A stretch of 58,050 nt of DNA from Sterolibacterium sp. GTDB taxonomy: Bacteria; Pseudomonadota; Gammaproteobacteria; Burkholderiales; Rhodocyclaceae. This document shows, in pieces, positions 47,601-54,387 of this stretch. The DNA is taken from positions 1 through 58,050 of the forward strand of contig JAHRWT010000058.1 of NCBI GenBank assembly GCA_019105045.1, in the 5' to 3' direction. The translations under genes and the position numbers were made by a program. Each line of letters starts with the position of its first letter. Position 1 is the stretch's first letter. The notes beneath the pieces are model-generated. The model saw only the letters and a program-made list of their open reading frames with translations. It was not told the origin of the DNA and made no database searches.

Positions 47601-48671
47601 ATGCCTGACGTCAGTCAAAATCTGGAATCTGCCCACACAGCGCCCATCTTCATTCTCGGCAGTGGTCGTTCAGGCACGACGCTGATGCGTTTCATGCTCA
47701 ACGCCCATCCTGATATCTACATCAGCGAGGAAGTCTGTTATCACTTCTGGCTGCGCAATTCGCAGGGTGACTTTCGCAAACGGCTTTACGCGTTTTTCCA
47801 TTCCTTTTCCTACGCCTGGCTGCGCATGGACCCACGCGTGGTGCTGGACGGCCTGCCGAAAAACTTCGATCAACAACATGCTGCCCAGATTTATCTGCGC
47901 GTTCTGCAGTGCAAGGCCGGGCAATATGGCAAAACCCGTTATGGTGAAAAAGGCCCGCTGCTGATCGAAGACCTCGACCAATTGCTGCAGGAATACCCAC
48001 AGGCGCGCATCATTCACATGATGCGCGACCCACGGGCCGTGGTGTATTCCCACTACACCATGCCATGGTCAACTTCCAGCTTCATTGGCGCCAATCTCAT
48101 GGTTCATCACAACATGCGCACGCTGCAGCGTTATCAGGATCGGCTGCTCACAGTCAAACTGGAAGATTTGCTGGCTGCCCCCGAAGCCCAGTTGCGCCGC
48201 ATACTTGATTACATCGGCGTGCCCTGGAGCGAGCAAGTGCTGCACCACACCGACCACTTGCCGGAAAACGACGGCATCCCCTTCCCCTGGCTGATGGAGG
48301 CATCACGCCGGCCCCAGCAGAAAAAACTCAGTTGGCGAGAAGGCATTCCGCCTGTCTGGATTCACTTGACCCAACGCTGGAATCGGGACACCTTTCAACG
48401 TTATGGCTATGAGCCTCTGCCACTGGCCTCACCGCCGAGCCTGCTGCAACAAGCCGCTGCCATCCTGATGGATCTGCCATCACTGCTGATGACCGGCCTG
48501 CGCTATGTGCGCATGGTGGCGGGCTTTCTGCTGATCCCCAAGACGCGCACGGCCACTTATCAAACCCTGCTGCACAGCCTCAACCCAGCGGCCTGGCAGC
48601 GCCAAGGCTGGTCGCCAGAACTACCCGAGCCACCGGCAGTCAATGTGCCTGATGAACTGCTCAAGAAATAA
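47601..48671 (+). CDS. Sulfotransferase family protein
   Basis: This protein probably transfers sulfate from PAPS to an unknown acceptor. It has 356 residues. The 5'-phosphosulfate loop is FILGSGRSGTTLMRFML at about 17-33, the 3'-phosphate motif is HMMRDPRAVVYSHY in the middle, and YGEKGPLLIEDLD lies between them. After the catalytic region a hydrophobic stretch (about 285-315) may associate with the membrane. No Shine-Dalgarno sequence is obvious. It starts 50 bp after the CbbY-like gene and ends five bases before ogt. It looks like an accessory gene inserted in an otherwise standard ogt-xerD neighbourhood. Confidence 0.85.
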   Translation: MPDVSQNLESAHTAPIFILGSGRSGTTLMRFMLNAHPDIYISEEVCYHFWLRNSQGDFRKRLYAFFHSFSYAWLRMDPRVVLDGLPKNFDQQHAAQIYLRVLQCKAGQYGKTRYGEKGPLLIEDLDQLLQEYPQARIIHMMRDPRAVVYSHYTMPWSTSSFIGANLMVHHNMRTLQRYQDRLLTVKLEDLLAAPEAQLRRILDYIGVPWSEQVLHHTDHLPENDGIPFPWLMEASRRPQQKKLSWREGIPPVWIHLTQRWNRDTFQRYGYEPLPLASPPSLLQQAAAILMDLPSLLMTGLRYVRMVAGFLLIPKTRTATYQTLLHSLNPAAWQRQGWSPELPEPPAVNVPDELLKK

Positions 48672-48676
48672 CCACC

Positions 48677-49171
48677 ATGATTGCAAAACCCCAGCCACCG
48701 ACAACTTACCAGGCGATCCTGGCCGCGCCCGGCTTCAATCTGGGTGTTGCCTGCAGCGAAGATGAGATAGTGGAAATCGAATTCCTGCCGCCCGGCCCCG
48801 AATTGGCGCCTGCCAATTTGCTGGCTCACGAAACCGTGCGCCAGCTGCGGCTCTGGCTGCAGGATGCGCGATACACCTTCAGCCTGCCATTGGCTGCGGC
48901 CGGCACGCCATTCCAGCGCAAGGTCTGGGCGCAGATCAGCGCCATTCCCTGCAGCCAGACGCGCAGTTATGGCGATCTGGCCGCAGCCATTGGCAGCGCT
49001 CCGCGCGCCGTAGGGGGCGCTTGCGGCGCCAATCCCTACCCCTTGGTCGTGCCCTGCCATCGCGTCGTGGCCAAAGATGGTGGACTGGGCGGCTTCAATC
49101 GCGAGCGCGGTGGTTTTCTGCTGGACGTCAAACGCTGGCTGCTGGCTCACGAAAACCCCGATTCACGATGA
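48677..49171 (+). CDS. ogt: Methylated-DNA--protein-cysteine S-methyltransferase
   Basis: This suicide enzyme repairs O6-alkylguanine by transferring the alkyl group to its own cysteine. The 164-residue protein has the active site PCHRVV with C127, the DNA-binding helix-turn-helix (TPFQRKVWAQISAIPCSQTR), the asparagine hinge region GANPYPLVV, and GLGGFNRERGGFLLDVK after the active site. No Ada-type regulatory domain is present, so it is the Ogt form. Its stop overlaps the xerD start by four bases (ATGA). Confidence 0.94.
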   Translation: MIAKPQPPTTYQAILAAPGFNLGVACSEDEIVEIEFLPPGPELAPANLLAHETVRQLRLWLQDARYTFSLPLAAAGTPFQRKVWAQISAIPCSQTRSYGDLAAAIGSAPRAVGGACGANPYPLVVPCHRVVAKDGGLGGFNRERGGFLLDVKRWLLAHENPDSR

Positions 49172-50118
49172 GCCACACGGAGCAGCCCACGGCAGCAAAC
49201 GCCGCCCTGCTTGACCAATTCATCGACACACTCTGGCTGGAAGACGGCCTGGCCAAGAACACCCTGGCCGCCTATCGCAGTGATCTGGCACTGTTCGCCG
49301 GTTGGCTGGCGGCACAGCGCAACGATCTGCAGTCCGTTGTCGAAGCCGACATCCGCGCCTACCTGGCCAGTCTGCATCAAGACCCCCAACGCCCGGCACC
49401 CAAGCCTGCCAGTCAGCGCCGCCTGCATGCGGCGCTGCGCCGTTTCTATCGTTTTTTGTTGAATCAGGGCCGCATCCAGCATGACCCGATGCTGAACATC
49501 GATCAGCCGCGCCTGCCACAACGTCTGCCCAAGACCTTGAGCGAGCGCGATGTCGAAACCCTGTTGGCCGCACCCGACACCGCCACGGCGCTGGGATTGC
49601 GCGATCGCGCCATGCTGGAGCTGCTTTACGCCAGTGGTCTGCGCGTCAGTGAATTGGTCAATCTCAAGCTGTTCGAGCTGAGTCTGGACGAAGGTGTTGT
49701 CCGCGTGCGTGGCAAGGGCGACAAGATGCGACTGGTTCCCCTGGGCGAAATCGCCGCCAATTGGCTGGCGCAGTATTTGCGGGAATCCCGCCCCATCCTG
49801 CTCAAAGGCCGTGCCTGCGACGAAATTTTTGTCACCACACGCAACCCTGCCAAGGTCGATTGTCCGGCCGGCGGCATGAGTCGGCAGATGTTCTGGCTAT
49901 TGATCAAACGCTACGCACTGCAAGCCGGTATCCACAAACCCATCTCACCACATGTATTGCGCCACGCCTTTGCCACCCATCTGCTCAACCATGGCGCCGA
50001 CTTGCGCGTGGTACAGTTGCTGCTGGGCCACACCGATATTTCCACGACACAGATCTACACCCACGTCGCCCGTGAACGACTCAAGCAACTGCATGAAAAA
50101 CATCACCCCCGCGGGTAG
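49168..50118 (+). CDS. xerD: Site-specific tyrosine recombinase XerD
   Basis: XerD resolves chromosome dimers at dif together with XerC under FtsK control. The 316-residue protein has an N-terminal SAM-like core-binding domain (LEDGLAKNTLAAYRSDLALF) and the catalytic residues R159 in ASGLRVSEL, K183, H262 and R265 in HVLRHAFATHLL, H288 in LLGHTDI, and Y297. The size and lack of neighbouring phage or integron features mark it as the housekeeping enzyme. The start is the ATG overlapping the ogt stop; the longer open frame upstream lies inside ogt. Confidence 0.95.
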   Translation: MSHTEQPTAANAALLDQFIDTLWLEDGLAKNTLAAYRSDLALFAGWLAAQRNDLQSVVEADIRAYLASLHQDPQRPAPKPASQRRLHAALRRFYRFLLNQGRIQHDPMLNIDQPRLPQRLPKTLSERDVETLLAAPDTATALGLRDRAMLELLYASGLRVSELVNLKLFELSLDEGVVRVRGKGDKMRLVPLGEIAANWLAQYLRESRPILLKGRACDEIFVTTRNPAKVDCPAGGMSRQMFWLLIKRYALQAGIHKPISPHVLRHAFATHLLNHGADLRVVQLLLGHTDISTTQIYTHVARERLKQLHEKHHPRG

Positions 50119-50131
50119 GGAGTGCTGCTGT

Positions 50132-50488
50132 TCAAACCTCGTCCTTGCTGCGCTCGATCTGTACACCCACCCGGCGCATGCCTTTCATGATGCCCAGCTT
50201 GGCAATGGAAATCTTCACCCAGGGCGCGCCGAATTCTTCCAGCATCAACTGGATGACGTGTTCCCCCAGCGCTTCCAGCAAATTGAAATGACGCGCGGCA
50301 AGCTCCTCGCGAATGCGCTCGATCACCACATCGTAGCGTATGGTGTCGACAATATCGTCATTGCGCGCGGCCGCATCCGGCACGCCAAACGTCAGGCTGA
50401 TTTCGAGCGTCTGGGCGGCCGCCTGCTCACGCGGAAAGATGCCGACATGCGCCTCGACGCGCAGATCATCGATAAAGATGAAGTCCAT
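50132..50488 (-). CDS. folB: Dihydroneopterin aldolase
   Basis: FolB cleaves 7,8-dihydroneopterin to 6-hydroxymethyl-dihydropterin and glycolaldehyde in folate synthesis. The 118-residue tunnelling-fold protein has IDDLRVEAHVGIFPREQAA at the N-terminus, DTIRYDVVIERI, and LEALGEHVIQLMLEEF with the substrate-binding glutamate region; the C-terminal lysine stands in VKISIAKLG. It is convergent with xerD (13-bp gap). folB between xerD and plsY fits betaproteobacterial order. Confidence 0.94.
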   Translation of the reverse strand: MDFIFIDDLRVEAHVGIFPREQAAAQTLEISLTFGVPDAAARNDDIVDTIRYDVVIERIREELAARHFNLLEALGEHVIQLMLEEFGAPWVKISIAKLGIMKGMRRVGVQIERSKDEV

Positions 50489-50791
50489 GAGTAAATGAAT
50501 TGGTTAAAATCAACGGGTGCATTCTACTTTTGCACATCTTCTTTTCACAGTCCGGCACAGGGCAAACCCCGTGAAACAGAGTCCGCCTCGATGACATCGC
50601 ACATCGCCTGACCCTGGTTGCAAGCCGATTGCACGCGCATGATGCTCAATTCCCATCCCGCATCTACATTTCCAACGCGGGTGGATGCCGATGTCTGGAA
50701 GTTCTTTCCGGAATTCGAAATGAACGAAGTCACCCGCTGGGAAAAACAATAAACTGCGGCTTTCGTTTGATGGAAATGAGTAGCGCCCACC
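50489..50791. other. 303-bp gap between folB and plsY
   Basis: This divergent region should hold the promoters of folB (-) and plsY (+). I see no clear hexamer pair for either. On the plus strand a 37-codon frame runs from ATG at 50639 to TAA at 50750-50752 and ends ...DVWKFFPEFEMNEVTRWEKQ. It could be the remnant of a lost gene or chance. Minus-strand frames across the gap have no recognisable features. No repeat, tRNA or mobile element is visible. Confidence 0.5.
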
Positions 50792-51436
50792 ATGGCTGAC
50801 GTGCCCACCCCATTGTTGTCACCAGACTTCCTGCCAATCCTCCTGATACTGGCTGGCTACCTGCTCGGCTCGTTGCCCTTCGCCATCATCATCACCCGCC
50901 TGTTCGGCATGGCTGATCCGCGCAGCTATGGCTCGGGCAATCCGGGGGCGACCAATGTGCTGCGTTCGGGCAACAAACTGGCCGCCGTGCTGACCTTGCT
51001 CGGCGATGCGGCCAAAGGCTGGCTGGCGGTCTGGCTGGCGCAGCATTTCGCCGCTTCGCTTGGCGAGCTCACCATCACGCCCGGCATCATTGCTGCGACC
51101 GGTTTTGCCGCATTGCTGGGACATGCCTTTCCGATTTTCATCGGCTTCAAGGGCGGCAAGGGGGTTGCCACCGCCGCAGGCATCTTTCTCGGTTTCAGTG
51201 TCTGGCTGGCGCTGGCCTGCGTCGCTGCCTGGCTGACCGTTGCCCTGATCACGCGTTATTCCTCGCTGGCGGCCATCTGTGCCGCGCTGGCCGCACCGCT
51301 GTTTGCCTGGTGGCTGCTCGATCTGCCACAAACCGTGGCGCTGGCCGGCATGAGTCTGCTGGTGCTCTGGCGCCATCAACAGAACATCCGCAACCTGCTG
51401 GCGGGTACAGAAAGCCGTTTTGGCCGCAAGAAATAG
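50792..51436 (+). CDS. plsY: Glycerol-3-phosphate acyltransferase PlsY
   Basis: PlsY acylates glycerol-3-phosphate from acyl-phosphate at the inner membrane, the first step of phospholipid synthesis in the PlsX/PlsY pathway. The 214-residue protein has five to six membrane segments. Its three signature loops are intact: SYGSGNPGATNVLRSGNK, HAFPIFIGFKGGKGVATA, and the C-terminal WRHQQNIRNLLAGTESRFG. It is convergent with tsaD, 24 bp away. Confidence 0.96.
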   Translation: MADVPTPLLSPDFLPILLILAGYLLGSLPFAIIITRLFGMADPRSYGSGNPGATNVLRSGNKLAAVLTLLGDAAKGWLAVWLAQHFAASLGELTITPGIIAATGFAALLGHAFPIFIGFKGGKGVATAAGIFLGFSVWLALACVAAWLTVALITRYSSLAAICAALAAPLFAWWLLDLPQTVALAGMSLLVLWRHQQNIRNLLAGTESRFGRKK

Positions 51437-51460
51437 GAAAAAACGGGGAAACCAGGGTCG

Positions 51461-52498
51461 CTAGCAAAGCGGAGGCAGCGGGCTTTCCATCAGCTCCTGC
51501 AAAGGCCAGCGCGGGCGTACGGAAAACACGCCGGAAGTTTCCGCCCTGGCTCCGGCCAGCAAGCGTTGGGCCCCACAAAAGGCAATCATCGCGCCATTGT
51601 CGGTGCATAGTTCCAGCTCAGGGTAATACACTCGCACGCCTTGTTGCGCGGCTTCGGTATTGAGCCGTTCGCGCAGGCGCAAGTTGGCACCGACACCGCC
51701 CGCCACCACCAGCCGCTGCATGTTCTGGGCGCGCACGGCAGCCAGTGCCTTGGTCACCAGCACTTCGGTAACGGCCTCCTGAAACTCCGCTGCCAGATCG
51801 GCACGGCCCGCATCATCCAGTGTCTGCTTGCGCACGGCGGTCAGCACCGCCGTCTTCAAACCGGAAAAACTGAAATCAAAATCACCGCTGTGCAGCATAG
51901 GGCGCGGCAGCTTGCAGCGTCCCGGCTGGCCGCGTGCCGCCAGTCGCGCCACCTGCGGCCCACCGGGATAGCCCAGCCCCAGCAGCTTGGCAGTTTTGTC
52001 AAAAGCTTCACCAGCGGCATCATCCAGCGATTCACCGAGCAGCGCGTACTCACCCACGCCAGTAACTCGCATCAATTGGGTATGGCCGCCGGAAACCAGC
52101 AAGGCAACAAAGGGGAAGTCGGGCGGATCGGCAGACAGCAAGGGCGAGAGCAAATGTCCTTCAAGGTGATGCACCGGCAAGGCGGGGATGCCGCGTGCCA
52201 GTGCCAGGGACGCTGCAAAACTGGCACCGACCAGCAACGCCCCGGCCAGCCCCGGGCCGGCGGTATAGGCGATGGCGTCGATATCCTCCAGGCGGGCCTG
52301 CGCCTCTGCCAGTACCTTGCGCAACAGTGGAATCAGGCGGCGAACATGGTCGCGCGAGGCCAGCTCGGGCACCACCCCTCCATAGGCTTCATGCATGGCT
52401 ACCTGACTGTGCACGGCGTGGCCGCGCAAGCCGCGCTCGGTGTCGTACAGCGCAATGCCGGTTTCGTCGCAGGAAGATTCAATGCCAAGAACGATCAT
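51461..52498 (-). CDS. tsaD: tRNA N6-adenosine threonylcarbamoyltransferase TsaD
   Basis: TsaD, with TsaB/TsaE, transfers the threonylcarbamoyl group to A37 of ANN-decoding tRNAs. The 345-residue ASKHA protein begins [19 protein letters not shown]. It has the metal-binding histidines in [23 protein letters not shown], and the C-terminal [12 protein letters not shown] motif. Proximity to rpsU-dnaG-rpoD is typical of proteobacteria. No defect is seen. Confidence 0.98.
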   Translation of the reverse strand: MIVLGIESSCDETGIALYDTERGLRGHAVHSQVAMHEAYGGVVPELASRDHVRRLIPLLRKVLAEAQARLEDIDAIAYTAGPGLAGALLVGASFAASLALARGIPALPVHHLEGHLLSPLLSADPPDFPFVALLVSGGHTQLMRVTGVGEYALLGESLDDAAGEAFDKTAKLLGLGYPGGPQVARLAARGQPGRCKLPRPMLHSGDFDFSFSGLKTAVLTAVRKQTLDDAGRADLAAEFQEAVTEVLVTKALAAVRAQNMQRLVVAGGVGANLRLRERLNTEAAQQGVRVYYPELELCTDNGAMIAFCGAQRLLAGARAETSGVFSVRPRWPLQELMESPLPPLC

Positions 52499-52552
52499 CC
52501 TGCCATTTTACCTGCCGCCGGGCCGCTGCTCCGACCTTGCACTGCGATGTTT

Positions 52553-53308
52553 CTACGTTTCAGTCTTTGCCACCCGGACTGTCCAGACCTCCGGCCCGCT
52601 CTCCAGGTACACCCAGGTAAATGGTTCCGTGCTTTCGGCCTCGATCTGGTAATACAGCGGCTTGGGATCGTGGTCGTTGATGAAATCAAACGCCTGCCCC
52701 GGCTGCAAGGCAGCAAAGGCATTGAAGAAAATATCGTGCCGCGCGGCCGGCTCATGCGCACGCACATCATGCTCGGCGACGATCTGCAGATCCACCTGCG
52801 CCGTCGCACGACGCTTCTTGCAGATGTGAGCAACATAATTGCCGGCTTCATTCCGGCGCACCATCCATTCATGCTGATCGGCGAATTTCTGCCGGAAAAC
52901 GGCAAGGATATCCGCCGGTTCCTCACTGGCGATCAACTCCATGGTATCGCCCTCTTCCATCATGCCGTAGCGGTGGAAAACCACATATTTCAGATCCTCG
53001 GCAGCCACCTTGCGCAAGTCCATCAGCGTGGCGATGTCAGTGAACTCACGGCCCCTGGAGGCTTCCAGCCGCGTGACCTTGACTTGCCAGTCGATGCCGC
53101 CCCGTTGCAGGTAATCCCAGCTCACCACATCGCCGTGGATGGAACGGAATTCATAATACAGCGGCAGCGGATCGTGATCGTTGATGAAAGTGAAACTTTC
53201 GCCCACCGGCAATTCGGCAAACATCTCAAGCAGCATCCTGTGCCGCTCGATAGGCACAAACACGCGGACATCGAGCGGCGCGGCGGCTGAGGCAGGCAGG
53301 TGGGTCAT
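52553..53308 (-). CDS. DUF2249 protein with three repeats
   Basis: The biochemical role is not established. Residues 12-80 and 179-249 are clear DUF2249 units, each with DVR at the start, an RH pair, FINDHDP-PLYY and a late SW-YL or TW-YL motif. Residues about 88-165 form a degenerate third unit without the NDHDP signature. DUF2249 proteins are often found with denitrification and nitric-oxide response genes. The promoter here carries an NsrR-like site, which supports that link by inference. AAGGA stands at good spacing before the ATG. It is on the same strand as tsaD but 54 bp upstream of it. Confidence 0.85.
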   Translation of the reverse strand: MTHLPASAAAPLDVRVFVPIERHRMLLEMFAELPVGESFTFINDHDPLPLYYEFRSIHGDVVSWDYLQRGGIDWQVKVTRLEASRGREFTDIATLMDLRKVAAEDLKYVVFHRYGMMEEGDTMELIASEEPADILAVFRQKFADQHEWMVRRNEAGNYVAHICKKRRATAQVDLQIVAEHDVRAHEPAARHDIFFNAFAALQPGQAFDFINDHDPKPLYYQIEAESTEPFTWVYLESGPEVWTVRVAKTET

Positions 53309-53337
53309 GACGACATTCCTTCACACATTCACGGTCA

Positions 53338-53360
53338 AAGATGTATAAATAATAATTCTT
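53338..53360 (-). promoter_or_regulatory. NsrR-like operator of the DUF2249 gene
   Basis: The plus strand reads AAGATGTAT, then AAATAATAA, then TTCTT. Against my recollection of the beta/gamma NsrR consensus (AAGATGYAT half-sites facing each other over 23 bp) I count about 18 matching positions, with a perfect left half. It covers the -10 of the DUF2249 promoter, the right place for repression relieved by nitric oxide. Identification is by eye only. Confidence 0.5.
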
Positions 53361-53377
53361 TTGAGCGCAGGGTGCAA
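53349..53377 (-). promoter_or_regulatory. Promoter of the DUF2249 gene
   Basis: On the minus strand TTGCAC (53372-53377) and TATTAT (53349-53354) are 17 bp apart, about 40 bp before the start codon. The -10 lies inside the NsrR-like palindrome, so repressor and polymerase would exclude each other. Confidence 0.6.
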
Positions 53378-53453
53378 ACGCAAACCTTGCTGCCGGAAAG
53401 CCACCCCACCAAAAAAATGTCGCGCCACACTGGCCTGGCAGAAAAAACATGGT

Positions 53454-53459
53454 TATAAT
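53454..53459 (+). promoter_or_regulatory. Likely -10 of the rpsU-dnaG-rpoD operon promoter
   Basis: A perfect TATAAT lies 44 bp before the rpsU ATG. The best -35 at 17 bp (TGGCCT) is weak. The region is the divergent gap with the DUF2249 gene and is where the macromolecular-synthesis operon promoter is expected. Confidence 0.45.
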
Positions 53460-53503
53460 GGCCAGCTTTCCGCTTCAATTCCTCGATTAGGAAGTCAAGA
53501 AAC

Positions 53504-53716
53504 ATGCCTGGTATCCGCGTCAAAGAAAACGAGCCGTTCGAAGTTGCCATTCGCCGCTTCAAGCGCACCATCGAAAAGACGGGCGTTCTGACCGAACTGC
53601 GCTCGCGCGAGTTTTATGAAAAGCCCACCTCCGAGCGCAAGCGCAAGCACGCTGCCGCCGTCAAGCGCCACCACAAGCGCATCCGCAGCCAGATGCTGCC
53701 GCCGAAGCTCTACTGA
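53504..53716 (+). CDS. rpsU: 30S ribosomal protein bS21
   Basis: bS21 is a small basic protein near the anti-Shine-Dalgarno end of 16S rRNA that helps translation initiation. The 70-residue product opens [20 protein letters not shown], as in bS21 of other proteobacteria, and ends in a Lys/Arg/His-rich tail ([16 protein letters not shown]). AGGAAG precedes the start. It heads the rpsU-yqeY-dnaG-rpoD operon, and a terminator-like hairpin follows it. Confidence 0.98.
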   Translation: MPGIRVKENEPFEVAIRRFKRTIEKTGVLTELRSREFYEKPTSERKRKHAAAVKRHHKRIRSQMLPPKLY

Positions 53717-53750
53717 GCAAAGCTCGTCCAGTTTCACTGCGTTCTTGATT

Positions 53751-53780
53751 GCCGGCACCGCGCAAGCGCTGCCGGCTTTC
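53751..53780 (+). terminator. Partial terminator/attenuator after rpsU
   Basis: GCCGGCA (53751-53757) pairs with TGCCGGC (53770-53776), with an inner GCG/CGC stem, and is followed by TTTCGTGTT. In E. coli a terminator between rpsU and dnaG lowers primase and sigma expression relative to S21. The same logic probably applies here. Confidence 0.65.
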
Positions 53781-53790
53781 GTGTTGCAAT

Positions 53791-53835
53791 TCGATCGAAT
53801 CGATCGAATCGATCGAATCGTTCGAATCGTTCGAT
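53791..53835. repeat. Five 9-bp TCGATCGAA-type tandem repeats
   Basis: Three exact copies of TCGATCGAA are followed by TCGTTCGAA and TCGTTCGAT. The array sits between the rpsU hairpin and the yqeY ribosome binding site. Each of the first three units holds the palindrome TCGATCGA and one GATC site, and much of the array is self-complementary. It is non-coding as annotated. Confidence 0.9.
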
Positions 53836-53884
53836 TCGGCTACACACCACACATCCTCTGAATCACCTTCAGGAGCCTGCCGCC

Positions 53885-54340
53885 ATGTCGTTCCCATCCC
53901 TCAAGGAGCGCATCACCGAAGACATGAAATCCGCCATGCGGGCGCGGGAACCCGTCCGGCTGGGCACCATCCGCCTGCTGCTGGCCGCCATCAAGCAGAA
54001 GGAAGTCGATGAGCGCACCACGCTCGATGACAGCGCCGTGATTGCCGTGATCGACAAAATGCTCAAACAGCGCAAGGACTCCATCGAACAGTATCGCAAG
54101 GCTGAGCGCCACGACCTGGCCGATGCCGAGCAGCGCGAAGCCGAGCTGCTGACCACCTACCTGCCACAGGCGCTGTCGGCCAATGAAATCGACGCCATCG
54201 TCAACACGGCCATTACCAGCAGCAATGCGCAATCCATGCAGGACATGGGCAAGATCATGGCCATCGTCAAACCCCAACTGGCCGGGCGCGCCGACATGGG
54301 CGCGGTGTCCGCACTGATCAAGGCCCGACTGACGGCCTGA
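53885..54340 (+). CDS. GatB/YqeY domain-containing protein
   Basis: The 151-residue protein belongs to the YqeY family, related to the tail domain of the GatB amidotransferase subunit, which touches tRNA. The role of stand-alone YqeY is unknown. The signature MKSAMRAREPVRLGTIRLLL appears near the N-terminus. QRKDSIEQYRKAERHDLADAE follows, then the C-terminal helical bundle with MGKIMAIVKPQLAGRADMG. AGGAG precedes the start. The insertion of yqeY between rpsU and dnaG is characteristic of betaproteobacteria. Confidence 0.95.
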   Translation: MSFPSLKERITEDMKSAMRAREPVRLGTIRLLLAAIKQKEVDERTTLDDSAVIAVIDKMLKQRKDSIEQYRKAERHDLADAEQREAELLTTYLPQALSANEIDAIVNTAITSSNAQSMQDMGKIMAIVKPQLAGRADMGAVSALIKARLTA

Positions 54341-54387
54341 GCCTGTTACCGGGCTGACTGGCTAGCTGCCATCGACTGCGGGTCACA

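Noticed and set aside
49168-50118. Integrase of a mobile element
   Set aside because: Size, sequence style and placement next to ogt and folB fit chromosomal XerD; no attachment sites or phage genes are seen.
51641-53290. 549-codon open frame on the plus strand opposite tsaD and the DUF2249 gene
   Set aside because: It spans two well-supported genes and the gap between them, has no recognisable domain, and is the kind of long antisense frame that GC-rich codon use creates.
53791-53835. CRISPR-like array
   Set aside because: Units are contiguous 9-mers without spacers and there are no cas genes in the window.
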